Positions 19,220 through 27,208 of a stretch of 64,000 nt of DNA are shown here, piece by piece. Both the position numbers and the translations under genes were made by a program. This DNA is from Mucilaginibacter sp. 44-25 (GTDB lineage: Bacteria; Bacteroidota; Bacteroidia; Sphingobacteriales; Sphingobacteriaceae). Each line of letters starts with the position of its first letter. Position 1 is the stretch's first letter. The notes beneath the pieces are model-generated. The model did no database searches. It saw only the letters and a list, made by a program, of their open reading frames with translations, and was not told where the DNA came from. The stretch is from positions 1-64,000 of the forward strand of contig MKTS01000009.1 of the NCBI GenBank assembly GCA_001898335.1, given 5' to 3'.

Positions 19220-19285
19220 TCGCAGTTCCAGTTTGCAGTTGGCGTTATGTTTGCTGCAAACTGCCAACCGCATACTGCAAACTCG
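19220..19285. repeat. word hairpin (AGTTTGCAG family) between hisG and hisD
   Basis: Left arm AGTTTGCAGTTGGC (19230-19243) pairs with GCCAAC (19263-19268) and ACTGCAAACT (19274-19283) across a small bulge. An extra ATG at 19247 inside it is in frame with hisD but is not its start. Confidence 0.8.
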
Positions 19286-19288
19286 ATA

Positions 19289-20575
19289 ATGAAGACATAC
19301 AATTACAGCGATTTAAACAAGCAGGATATCCAAACCCTGGTTCAGCGTAACGTTGACCCGGCTAATGAGATACGCACACTGGTGGAGAACGTGATAGAAA
19401 ACGTTAAACAACATGGCGACCGCGCTTTGTTTGACTACGCGCACCAGTTTGATAAAGTTGAGCTAAGCAAGCTTTACCTGGATAAAGCCGAATTGCAGGA
19501 AATTGCCGCAGCCGTAACGGACGACCAAAAAGCTGCCTTGAAAGTGGCTTATGATAACATCTATAAGTTCCACCAATCACAGGTAAAGGCTGAGGACAAG
19601 GTAGAAACTATGCCCGGCGTAACCTGCTGGCGCGAATTAAGGCCTATTGAAAAGGTGGGCTTGTATATCCCCGGCGGTACCGCGGTTTTACCATCTACTT
19701 TCCTGATGCTGGGTATCCCGGCCAAGATCGCGGGTTGTAAGGAGGTTGTGGTGTGCTCACCACCGCAAAAAAATGGTAAAGTAAATGCTTTTATTGCCGA
19801 AGTAGCTTTAATGCTTGGCGTTGACAGGGTTTACCTTGCCGGTGGCGCACAAGCGGTTGCTGCCATGGCTTACGGTACCGAAACCATATCTAAAGTGGAT
19901 AAAATATTTGGCCCGGGTAACCAGTTTGTAACCAAGGCTAAAACCATTATCCAAAGCACCACCACAACCGCCATTGATATGCCCGCAGGCCCATCAGAGG
20001 TTTTGGTGATTGCCGATGAAAGCGCGAACCCAGCCTTTATAGCCGCCGACCTGCTTGCACAGGCAGAGCACGGGATCGATAGCCAGTCGGTATTGGTTTG
20101 TACAAGTAAAGCCATTGCCGAACAAACTTTGGCAGAAGTTGAGAAGCAGTTGCAGGTATTGCCACGTGCGGAGATAGCCCGCCAGGCACTGGATAATTCT
20201 TACATTGTTGTTACCCAAACCCTGGCTGAGGCAATGGATTTCAGCAACCAGTACGCACCCGAGCACCTAATATTGGCTACGGAAAGCTGGCAGAAGATCA
20301 CCGGCAGCATTATTAATGCGGGCTCGGTTTTCCTGGGGAATTTAACGCCCGAGAGTGCTGGCGATTACGCATCAGGCACCAACCATACCCTACCCACAAG
20401 CAGTTATGCAAGGGCTTATTCGGGTGTATCTGTAGATTCATTTGTGAAGAAGATCACTTTTCAGCACCTGACAGAGGAAGGCATCAGAAACATCGGCCCG
20501 TCTGTTGAGATACTGGCTGATCTGGAAGGCTTACACGCGCACCGGAATGCGGTGAGTGTAAGGATAAATAAATAA
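19289..20575 (+). CDS. hisD: histidinol dehydrogenase
   Basis: A 428-residue zinc enzyme that carries out the last two NAD-linked oxidations, histidinol to histidine. The core signatures are present: GLYIPGGTAVLPSTFLM, GPGNQFVTKAK, DMPAGPSEVLV and AEHGIDSQS. The start is set at ATG 19289 because the earlier in-frame ATG at 19247 lies inside the repeat and would translate repeat sequence. It lies 70 bases after hisG, a gap occupied by the word hairpin. Confidence 0.96.
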   Translation: MKTYNYSDLNKQDIQTLVQRNVDPANEIRTLVENVIENVKQHGDRALFDYAHQFDKVELSKLYLDKAELQEIAAAVTDDQKAALKVAYDNIYKFHQSQVKAEDKVETMPGVTCWRELRPIEKVGLYIPGGTAVLPSTFLMLGIPAKIAGCKEVVVCSPPQKNGKVNAFIAEVALMLGVDRVYLAGGAQAVAAMAYGTETISKVDKIFGPGNQFVTKAKTIIQSTTTTAIDMPAGPSEVLVIADESANPAFIAADLLAQAEHGIDSQSVLVCTSKAIAEQTLAEVEKQLQVLPRAEIARQALDNSYIVVTQTLAEAMDFSNQYAPEHLILATESWQKITGSIINAGSVFLGNLTPESAGDYASGTNHTLPTSSYARAYSGVSVDSFVKKITFQHLTEEGIRNIGPSVEILADLEGLHAHRNAVSVRINK

Positions 20576-20593
20576 AATAGGATTATAAACGTT

Positions 20594-20690
20594 CATTGCG
20601 AGGTGGCCTCACCTAAATCCTCTCCAAAGGAGAGGACTTGAGGAATGGGACCCTCTCCTTTGGAGAGGGCAGGGTGAGGCTGACGCAATG
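20594..20690. repeat. nested palindromic element between hisD and hisC
   Basis: Outer arms CATTGCG (20594-20600) / CGCAATG (20684-20690). Inside are arms of the CCTCACC...CTCTCCAAAGGAGAGG / CCTCTCC...GGTGAGG family. This looks like one repeat family inserted within another. A second copy of the inner family is at 58098-58179. Confidence 0.8.
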
Positions 20691-20705
20691 ATATTTAGAT
20701 ATAGA

Positions 20706-21764
20706 ATGAAGACAATGTTCGACATAAATAATATACTTCGCCCAAATATCAAAAACCTTACCCCCTATTCATCAGCGCGTGATGAGTTCCAGGGAGAGGC
20801 AAGTGTTTTTTTGGACGCAAACGAAAATGCATACGGCTCGCCGCTGGTACAGGCTTACAACCGCTACCCCGATCCTATGCAGTACCAGGTAAAAATGCGC
20901 CTGAGCCAGATCAAAGGGGTTCCGGCACGTAATATTTTCCTGGGTAATGGCAGCGATGAAGCTATAGATATCCTGTTCCGCAGTTTCTGTAATCCAGGTG
21001 TGGATAATGTGATCATTGTACCGCCAACTTACGGCATGTATGAGGTATCGGCCAATATCAACGATATAAAACTGAAACGCGTTCTGCTTACCGAAGACTA
21101 CCAGTTGAACCTGGAAGGCATTGCCGAAGCTATCGACAAAAACACCAAGCTGATATTCATCTGCTCGCCAAACAACCCTACGGGCAACTCCATTAACCGC
21201 GACGATATTGAAACGCTGCTGGCTAACTTCAATGGCATTGTGGTGGTTGATGAAGCTTATATCAATTACAGCAGGCAAAAAACCTTTATACAGGAGCTGA
21301 CAGAATACGCCAACCTGGTTGTACTGCAAACGCTTTCAAAAGCATGGGGCCTGGCAGGCTTACGCATGGGTATGGCCTTCGCCAGCGAGGAGATCATTGA
21401 GGTAATGAACAAGGTTAAGCCGCCTTATAATATTAACGAGGCATCACAAACCCTGGCCTTGCAAGCTTTAGCTAACATAGATCAGGTGAACGAATGGATA
21501 AAAGAAACGCTGCAACAACGCGACAACCTGGTGCTCACGTTGAAAAACATGGCCTTTGTGCTGGACATCTATCCGTCTGATGCCAACTTTATCCTCGTGA
21601 AAACAACCGATGCCAATGGCATCTACAATTTCCTGGTGGAACGTGGTATTATTGTGCGCAACCGCTCAAAAGTGGAGCTTTGCGAAGGCTGCCTGCGCAT
21701 AACCATTGGCACCCCGCAGGAAAACGATAAACTGATTGAAACCCTACAGCAATACAACGCATGA
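20706..21764 (+). CDS. hisC: histidinol-phosphate aminotransferase
   Basis: Fold-type I PLP aminotransferase, ~352 residues, converting imidazole-acetol phosphate and glutamate to histidinol phosphate. The PLP lysine lies in [16 protein letters not shown]; the substrate-contact motif SPNNPTGNS and [10 protein letters not shown] are also present. ATG 20706 (MKTMFD) and 20715 (MFDINN) are both plausible, and homologues favour the latter. An upstream ATG at 20688 lies in the palindromic repeat and is rejected. It overlaps hisB by four bases (ATGA), indicating coupled translation. Confidence 0.95.
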   Translation: MKTMFDINNILRPNIKNLTPYSSARDEFQGEASVFLDANENAYGSPLVQAYNRYPDPMQYQVKMRLSQIKGVPARNIFLGNGSDEAIDILFRSFCNPGVDNVIIVPPTYGMYEVSANINDIKLKRVLLTEDYQLNLEGIAEAIDKNTKLIFICSPNNPTGNSINRDDIETLLANFNGIVVVDEAYINYSRQKTFIQELTEYANLVVLQTLSKAWGLAGLRMGMAFASEEIIEVMNKVKPPYNINEASQTLALQALANIDQVNEWIKETLQQRDNLVLTLKNMAFVLDIYPSDANFILVKTTDANGIYNFLVERGIIVRNRSKVELCEGCLRITIGTPQENDKLIETLQQYNA

Positions 21765-22909
21765 GCAAGCTGCAAAAAGTACTTTTTATTGACCGCGACG
21801 GCACACTGATAAACGAAACGGTTGACGAGCAAATAGATTCATTTGAGAAACTGACGTTTTACCCAGGCGCTTTGCAATATCTGCCGCGCATTGCTGCCGA
21901 ACTGGATTTTGAGCTGGTGATGGTAACTAACCAGGATGGTTTAGGCACGGCGTCATTTCCTGAAGATACCTTCTGGCCGGTACATAACCTTATTCTTAAA
22001 ACTTATGAGAACGAGGGCGTGCGCTTTAGCGAACAAGCTATTGACCGTACCTTTGCCAGGGATAACGCCCCTACCCGCAAACCTGCCACCGGCCTGTTAA
22101 TGAAATACCTGGATACTGATAAATATGATCTGGCCAACTCTTTTACCATCGGCGACCGCAAGAATGACATATTGCTCGCCCGAAACCTGGGTGCAAAAGC
22201 TATTTGGCTTAACAACAAAAGTGGCTTGGGCAATGCGGAGTTTGAAGCGAAAGACGATGAGGCCTTAACCGATGTTATCGCGCTGGAAACTACCGATTGG
22301 AAAGATATTTACGAGTTTTTGAAACTGGGGCAACGCGTGGCAGAACACCGCCGTTCGACCAAAGAAACAGATATTTACATCAAACTTAATCTGGATGGTA
22401 AAGGCGACGCGAAGGTTTCAACCGGTTTGCATTTCTTTGATCACATGCTGGATCAGATAGCCCGCCACGGCGGTTTGGACCTTACCGTTGAAGCCAAAGG
22501 CGACCTGCATATTGACGAACACCACACCATTGAAGATACCGGCATTGCACTTGGCGAAATATTTGCCACTGCCCTGGGTAACAAAATGGGGATTGAACGC
22601 TATGGCTTTTGCCTGCCTATGGACGATTGCCTGGCACAGGCAGCCATTGACTTTGGTGGCCGCAACTGGATAGTTTGGGATGCCGAATTTAAACGCGAAA
22701 AAGTAGGCGATGTACCGACAGAAATGTTCTACCACTTTTTCAAATCGTTTAGCGACGCCTCAAAATGCAACCTCAACATAAAAGCCGAGGGACAGAACGA
22801 GCATCACAAAATTGAGGCTATATTTAAGGCGTTTGCCAAAGCCATAAAAATGGCGGTAAAGCGCGACGCGGAAAAAATGGTTTTACCGTCAACAAAAGGA
22901 CTTTTGTAA
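21761..22909 (+). CDS. hisB: bifunctional histidinol-phosphatase / imidazoleglycerol-phosphate dehydratase
   Basis: A 382-residue fusion. Residues 1-~170 are a HAD phosphatase ([12 protein letters not shown] nucleophile, [18 protein letters not shown]). Residues ~185-382 are the Mn-dependent dehydratase with the duplicated metal motifs [14 protein letters not shown] and [15 protein letters not shown]. It serves steps 6 and 8 of the pathway. The start ATG overlaps the hisC stop. The stop codon abuts a long hairpin repeat. Confidence 0.96.
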   Translation: MSKLQKVLFIDRDGTLINETVDEQIDSFEKLTFYPGALQYLPRIAAELDFELVMVTNQDGLGTASFPEDTFWPVHNLILKTYENEGVRFSEQAIDRTFARDNAPTRKPATGLLMKYLDTDKYDLANSFTIGDRKNDILLARNLGAKAIWLNNKSGLGNAEFEAKDDEALTDVIALETTDWKDIYEFLKLGQRVAEHRRSTKETDIYIKLNLDGKGDAKVSTGLHFFDHMLDQIARHGGLDLTVEAKGDLHIDEHHTIEDTGIALGEIFATALGNKMGIERYGFCLPMDDCLAQAAIDFGGRNWIVWDAEFKREKVGDVPTEMFYHFFKSFSDASKCNLNIKAEGQNEHHKIEAIFKAFAKAIKMAVKRDAEKMVLPSTKGLL

Positions 22910-22989
22910 CAGTTGGCAGTTTAAAGTTCGCAGTTTGCAGGATTTGCATACTGTGTTACTGCAAACTGCAAACCCTTAACTGCAAACTG
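22910..22989. repeat. word hairpin (CAGTTTGCAG family) filling the hisB-hisH gap
   Basis: Arms of 31 nt (22910-22940 and 22959-22989) match at 26 of 31 positions around an 18-nt loop. It begins the base after the hisB stop codon and ends one base before the hisH ATG. Confidence 0.9.
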
Positions 22990-22990
22990 A

Positions 22991-23581
22991 ATGATAGGCA
23001 TAATTCGCTACGGCGCAGGCAACATATTCTCCCTTACAGCGGCTTTAGACAGGCTGGGCATTGCCTATGGCATGATCCATACCGAAGCTGATCTGGAAGG
23101 TTTTGACCGTTACATCATCCCGGGCGTTGGCCATGCAGGCGCGGCTATGCAAAAGCTGCAAAGCACGGGGCTGGTGCCTGCCATTAAGGCGTTAAATAAA
23201 CCAACGCTGGGCATTTGTGTAGGTATGCAGCTCATGACCGCCTACAGCGAAGAGGGTGAAGCCGACCTGCTTAATATTTTCCCGATAAAAACATTAAAAT
23301 TCCCTGGAGATACTGAATTTAAAGTACCTCACACCGGCTGGAACCAGGTGTTCGCTGAGAAAGACAACCCGCTGTTTGCACATATTCCAGAAGGTTCGCA
23401 CTTTTATTACGTACATTCATACTTTATTGAGTACAATCCGTTATATACTTTGGCCTCAACAAATTACGTCAATAAATTTTCGGCATCAATTTGGCATAAC
23501 AACTTTTATGGCGTGCAGTTCCACCCTGAAAAATCAGGCACGTATGGTGAAACATTATTAAAAAACTTTTCAAAAATTTGA
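22991..23581 (+). CDS. hisH: imidazole glycerol phosphate synthase, glutaminase subunit
   Basis: A 196-residue class-I glutamine amidotransferase that supplies ammonia to HisF. The nucleophile Cys76 is in LGICVGMQL and the His/Glu pair in GVQFHPEKSG. The oxyanion-strand PGVGH is present near residue 45. Normal length. It is followed four bases later by hisA. Confidence 0.96.
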   Translation: MIGIIRYGAGNIFSLTAALDRLGIAYGMIHTEADLEGFDRYIIPGVGHAGAAMQKLQSTGLVPAIKALNKPTLGICVGMQLMTAYSEEGEADLLNIFPIKTLKFPGDTEFKVPHTGWNQVFAEKDNPLFAHIPEGSHFYYVHSYFIEYNPLYTLASTNYVNKFSASIWHNNFYGVQFHPEKSGTYGETLLKNFSKI

Positions 23582-23585
23582 AATC

Positions 23586-24335
23586 ATGTATATAATTCCG
23601 GCTATCGATATTCTGAATAAAAAAGTGGTGCGCCTCCGAGAGGGTGATTACGCACAGGTTACAGAATACGATGTTACCTTAGAAGAGATGATAGAACGTT
23701 ACCAGAGCAATGGTACCAACCTCATCCATATCATTGACCTTAACGGTGCAAAAAATGATTTCAGCAACCAGCAATACCTGTTTGATGTGATCAAAAAAAC
23801 CGATATGCAGGTGCAGTACGGCGGAGGTATCCGCAGTATCGATAAAGTAAAAGAGCTGATCGATGCAGGCGTATCGCGCGTTATCGTGGGTACACAGGCC
23901 ATCACCAACCCCTCTTTTTTGGAAGATCTGAGCAAAGAGATCTGCGGAAAAGAAAAATGCAGCGACCAGGTGGTGGTAGCTATTGACGTTTTAGACGAGG
24001 TGATCAAATACTCCGGCTGGATGGAAAGCTCACCCATAAAACTAATGGATTATGTGGATAAGTGCCTGAGATTAGGGTTCTTCCGTTTTCTGTGTACGGA
24101 TATTAATAAGGACGGCAAACTGGGCGGCGCAGGCGTAGAGCTATATAAGAAACTGCTGGACCACTCGCCGTTCATCAAACTGATCGCGTCGGGAGGTGTA
24201 AGCTCGATGAAAGATATTGAGGAACTAAGCAAGATCAAAGTAGAATCATGCGTAGTGGGTAAAGCAATTTATGAAAACCACATCAGCATTGAGGATATCA
24301 AAAACTGGAATCTGGACGCGCTGATATCGATTTAA
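23586..24335 (+). CDS. hisA: ProFAR isomerase
   Basis: A 249-residue (beta/alpha)8 isomerase of the fourth step. The catalytic Asp8 is in IIPAID, the phosphate-binding loops are YGGGIRS and IASGGVSS, and the second-half acid is in CTDINKDGKLGG. The stop codon at 24333-24335 coincides with the left end (TTAA) of the inserted palindromic element. Confidence 0.96.
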   Translation: MYIIPAIDILNKKVVRLREGDYAQVTEYDVTLEEMIERYQSNGTNLIHIIDLNGAKNDFSNQQYLFDVIKKTDMQVQYGGGIRSIDKVKELIDAGVSRVIVGTQAITNPSFLEDLSKEICGKEKCSDQVVVAIDVLDEVIKYSGWMESSPIKLMDYVDKCLRLGFFRFLCTDINKDGKLGGAGVELYKKLLDHSPFIKLIASGGVSSMKDIEELSKIKVESCVVGKAIYENHISIEDIKNWNLDALISI

Positions 24336-24760
24336 CCCCCCAGCCCCCTGAAGGGGGAGTTTTTGAAGAGTATGAACAAAAAACTCTTTTTAGGCGCAGG
24401 TCCGGAAATTTTTGAAAATGCAAAATCCTTGCGTTATAACATGACAGCCGCTGAAACAACTCTTTGGGGACATATAAAGGGAAATCAACTTGGTGTACGT
24501 TTCAGAAGACAACACCCATTAGGAATTTACATAGCCGATTTCTATTGTCATCAGCATAAATTAGTTATAGAGTTAGATGGTGGTATCCATCTTAACCCTG
24601 CAATAGCTGCTAACGATATAGAAAGGCAAAATAGTCTTGAAACTGACGGAATGAAAGTTTTTAAGATTTACAAACAATGAGATATTTACTCAACTTGAAA
24701 AAGTTTTGACTACAATACAGAAAGCTTTAAGCTCCCCCTTTAGGGGGCGGGGGGGGTTAA
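24332..24760 (+). mobile_element. palindrome-ended DUF559 element inserted between hisA and hisF
   Basis: Left end 24332-24358: TTAACCCCCC, a spacer, then CCCCCTGAAGGGGG. Right end 24732-24760 is its inverted copy: CCCCCTTTAGGGGG, a spacer, then GGGGGGTTAA. Each end is itself a small palindrome and both terminate in TTAA, which could be a target-site duplication or part of the element. The interior is almost entirely one DUF559 endonuclease ORF. There is no transposase, so it resembles a small endonuclease-bearing element moved in trans or by its own nuclease. DUF559 genes next to such C/G-rich palindromes are, as I recall, frequent in Bacteroidota genomes. Confidence 0.75.
24372..24680 (+). 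CDS. DUF559 (Vsr-like) endonuclease-domain protein, frameshifted near its end
   Basis: A 102-residue protein with the DUF559 pattern: a helix [34 protein letters not shown] and [11 protein letters not shown] carrying the acidic/Lys residues of the PD-(D/E)xK-type site. The ORF stops at 24678-24680 just after VFKIYKQ. In the next frame, from 24676, the expected family tail continues ([11 protein letters not shown]), so a single extra base around 24675 has cut off about 27 residues. The start is ATG 24372; a TTG nine bases upstream is an alternative. Probably inactive or altered, and mobile in origin. Confidence 0.8.
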   Translation: MNKKLFLGAGPEIFENAKSLRYNMTAAETTLWGHIKGNQLGVRFRRQHPLGIYIADFYCHQHKLVIELDGGIHLNPAIAANDIERQNSLETDGMKVFKIYKQ

Positions 24761-25509
24761 CTAAACGCATTATCCCCTGTCTCGATGTTAAAGACGGTCG
24801 CACCGTAAAGGGTGTGAACTTTGTTGACCTGCGTGATGCCGGCGACCCGGTTGAACTGGCCTGGAACTATTCGCAGCAGGGTGCTGATGAATTGGTTTTC
24901 CTGGATATAACCGCTACTGTAGAGCGCCGTAAAACCATGGTAGAGCTGGTTAAAGCAGTTGCCCGGCAGATCAATATTCCGTTCACTATTGGCGGCGGCA
25001 TTAATGAGATAGCCGACGCTGATGCCTTGCTGAACGCCGGAGCAGATAAAATTTCCATCAACTCAGCCGCAGTGCGTAACCCGGCTTTGATCGATGAATT
25101 GGCTAAGGCCTTTGGCGTTCAGTTTGTGATCGTGGCGGTTGATACCCGCGTGCTTGATGGCAAAAACATCGTTCACCTAAACGGGGGCAGGTTGCCAACC
25201 GAAAAACAAACTTTAGACTGGATACTGGAAGCTGAAAGCCGTGGTGCAGGCGAAATACTGCTCACCTCTATGGACCATGACGGCACCAAAGGTGGTTTTG
25301 ATAACGGCCTCCTTAAACAGGTAAACGATGCAGTAAACATCCCGGTGATCGCGTCGGGAGGCGCCGGTGCGGTTGAGCATTTTGTAGATGTGTTCCATAA
25401 AACCAATGTAGACGCGGCTTTGGCTGCATCAGTATTCCACTATGGCGAAATACTGATACCGGGCCTGAAAGCTATTTTAAAAGATAATAACATTGAGGTG
25501 AGGTTGTAA
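24706..25509 (+). CDS. hisF: imidazole glycerol phosphate synthase, cyclase subunit (start codon displaced)
   Basis: (beta/alpha)8 cyclase that closes the imidazole ring and releases AICAR. From [14 protein letters not shown] onward it is a normal, complete HisF with catalytic Asp in CLDVKDG and VAVDTRV and phosphate loops GGGINE and ASGGAGA. The usual initiator Met before LTKR is missing: the codon there is GGG and the Leu is TTA (24757). The only visible start in frame is TTG 24706, inside the tail of the DUF559 ORF, which would add ~17 residues encoded by the element ([17 protein letters not shown]). The true start is therefore uncertain. It works with HisH, encoded upstream. Confidence 0.93.
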   Translation: MTTIQKALSSPFRGRGGLTKRIIPCLDVKDGRTVKGVNFVDLRDAGDPVELAWNYSQQGADELVFLDITATVERRKTMVELVKAVARQINIPFTIGGGINEIADADALLNAGADKISINSAAVRNPALIDELAKAFGVQFVIVAVDTRVLDGKNIVHLNGGRLPTEKQTLDWILEAESRGAGEILLTSMDHDGTKGGFDNGLLKQVNDAVNIPVIASGGAGAVEHFVDVFHKTNVDAALAASVFHYGEILIPGLKAILKDNNIEVRL

Positions 25510-25533
25510 GAAGCCCCGTCCTCACTACAACGT

Positions 25534-25623
25534 GTCATAGCGAGCGTAGCGCGGCAATCTCGGCATACAGAGCGGCTCTATAAAGTCGAAGATTGACACG
25601 CCACTACCGCTACTCGCAATGAC
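25534..25623. repeat. GTCATxGCGAG palindromic repeat between hisF and hisIE
   Basis: Left part GTCATAGCGAGCGTAGCG...GGCAATCT faces right part GATTG...CGCTACTCGCAATGAC. It is the same family as 40764-40859 and the half copy at 50906-50937. Confidence 0.8.
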
Positions 25624-25643
25624 GATTTGAACAGATAGAACTT

Positions 25644-26231
25644 ATGAACATCGACTTTAACAAAACCGACGGCTTAGTGCCGGTAGTGATACAGGACGAG
25701 CAAACGCTTGAGGTGCTGATGCTGGGCTACATGAACCAGGAGGCTTATGATAAAACCGTGCAGGAGAATGTAGTTACCTTTTTCTCGCGCAGCAAACAAC
25801 GCTTGTGGACCAAAGGCGAAACCAGCCAAAACTTCTTGCATGTAAAAAGCATGCACATCGATTGCGATAACGATACCCTGCTCATAAAAGTTAAAGCCGA
25901 TGGCCCCTCCTGCCACACCGGTTCGCGTAGTTGTTTCCAAACGGAATATAACCAAAACTTTATTAACGAGTTGGAGAACATTATTGCCGATCGTTATGAA
26001 AACCCGGTTGAAGGTTCTTATGTGAATAAGCTCCGCAATAAAGGCTTAAAAAAGATCACCCAAAAAGTAGGCGAAGAAGGTGTTGAGGTAGTAATAGCCG
26101 CCCTGCACGAAACCAATAAAGAACTGATAGACGAATCAAGCGATCTTGTTTTCCACCTGTTGGTATTGCTGCACGAAAAAGGCTTAAGTTTGCAGCAGAT
26201 AGCTAAAAATTTAGAGGAAAGACACAAGTAA
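25644..26231 (+). CDS. hisIE: bifunctional phosphoribosyl-AMP cyclohydrolase / phosphoribosyl-ATP pyrophosphatase
   Basis: A 195-residue fusion. The N-terminal HisI domain (~1-105) has [27 protein letters not shown] and the zinc/Mg residues DCDND and CHTGSRSCF. The C-terminal HisE domain (~106-195) has [29 protein letters not shown] and the MazG-like acidic cluster [13 protein letters not shown]. These are steps 2 and 3 of the pathway. Last histidine gene of the operon. Confidence 0.96.
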   Translation: MNIDFNKTDGLVPVVIQDEQTLEVLMLGYMNQEAYDKTVQENVVTFFSRSKQRLWTKGETSQNFLHVKSMHIDCDNDTLLIKVKADGPSCHTGSRSCFQTEYNQNFINELENIIADRYENPVEGSYVNKLRNKGLKKITQKVGEEGVEVVIAALHETNKELIDESSDLVFHLLVLLHEKGLSLQQIAKNLEERHK

Positions 26232-26232
26232 A

Positions 26233-26303
26233 AGTTAGCAGTTTTAAGTTTGCAATTTGCAGCTTATTACTGCAAACCGATGACTATTTACTGCAAACTA
26301 CTA
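26233..26303. repeat. word hairpin (AGTTTGCAG family) between hisIE and WD40 gene
   Basis: AGTTAGCAG...AATTTGCAG on the left faces CTGCAAAC...ACTGCAAACT on the right, about 21 of 30 positions paired. Confidence 0.7.
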
Positions 26304-26305
26304 CA

Positions 26306-27208
26306 ATGCACGCCATAAAAATAGCAGAACTTACCGGCCACAGTAACCCGATATTTAGCCTGGAGCTTTCGCAAAAGCCGGGCATTTTATTTACTGGTGG
26401 CAATGATAAAGGCCTGGTTGAATGGAGCCTTGCGGACAACACCTTTATAAAGGTGATGTTCCCTGTGCCTACATCTATCTATGCTATCCATTGTCCGGTT
26501 GGTTATCCTTTAATGTTTGCAGGTCTGCGAAGCGGCGAGGTATTGGTTTTCGACTTTATTGAGCAGAAGATCACACACCGCTTACGTAAGCATATCAAAC
26601 CGGTATTCGATATTAAATCATCCTCTAAAAAAGACGAGCTGCTTGTTGCTTCAGAAGATGGCACAGTTACCGTTTGGAGCTTTAAAACAATGGAACTACT
26701 GCACACCGTAAACGTATCTCATGATACCGTGCGTTGTATAGCCATTGACCCTTCAGAACAACGTGTTGCATTTGGTTGCCGGGATAACCGTATCAGGATA
26801 TTCGACCTGAACGATTATAGCTTTATCACCGATCTGGAAGGCCATACCATGGCAGTTTTCTCATTACAATATTCGCCTGATGGGCAATACCTCATGTCGG
26901 GCTCGCGCGATGCGCAGTTAAAGATATGGGATGCTAAAACCTACTCGCTGGTAAAGAATATCCCGGCGCATATGTTCGCCATTAATCATATACTCTTCCA
27001 TCCTAACAGGCCATATTTTGCCACGGCCAGTATGGATAAAAGTATTAAGATATGGGCTGCCGATGATTTTAAGCTTTACAAGATCATCAGCAGAGAAAAA
27101 GGCTATCCCGCGCATGTATTATCTGTAAACAAGCTGGCTTGGGATAGCGACCATCTGCTATCAACAGGTGACGATAAAACCATTAAGATATGGGGTATTG
27201 AGTTTTAA
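26306..27208 (+). CDS. WD40 repeat protein
   Basis: A 300-residue cytosolic protein made of about seven WD40 blades, with recurrent endings VEWSL, VTVWSF, IRIFDL, LKIWDA, IKIWAA and IKIWGI and GH dipeptides at blade starts. No signal peptide or enzyme domain, so probably a seven-bladed propeller scaffold. It follows hisIE by ~75 bases without a visible terminator and may be read through from the his operon. Its stop overlaps the convergent NlpC/P60 gene by four bases (TTAA). Partner unknown. Confidence 0.9.
   Translation: MHAIKIAELTGHSNPIFSLELSQKPGILFTGGNDKGLVEWSLADNTFIKVMFPVPTSIYAIHCPVGYPLMFAGLRSGEVLVFDFIEQKITHRLRKHIKPVFDIKSSSKKDELLVASEDGTVTVWSFKTMELLHTVNVSHDTVRCIAIDPSEQRVAFGCRDNRIRIFDLNDYSFITDLEGHTMAVFSLQYSPDGQYLMSGSRDAQLKIWDAKTYSLVKNIPAHMFAINHILFHPNRPYFATASMDKSIKIWAADDFKLYKIISREKGYPAHVLSVNKLAWDSDHLLSTGDDKTIKIWGIEF

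Noticed and set aside
19247..19288. Upstream ATG giving hisD a 14-residue extension
   Set aside because: It lies inside the word hairpin and the extension has no counterpart in HisD proteins.
20688..20705. Upstream ATG for hisC
   Set aside because: It lies in the right arm of the nested palindromic element; later ATGs match HisC N-termini.
24332..24760. TTAA at both ends of the DUF559 element as a proven target-site duplication
   Set aside because: The left TTAA is also the hisA stop codon and the right TTAA belongs to the hisF Leu-Thr codons, so duplication cannot be told from coincidence without an empty site.
24706..25509. A genuine DUF559-HisF fusion protein
   Set aside because: The DUF559 frame is closed by TGA at 24678 and no slippery sequence is evident; kept only as a possibility in the findings.
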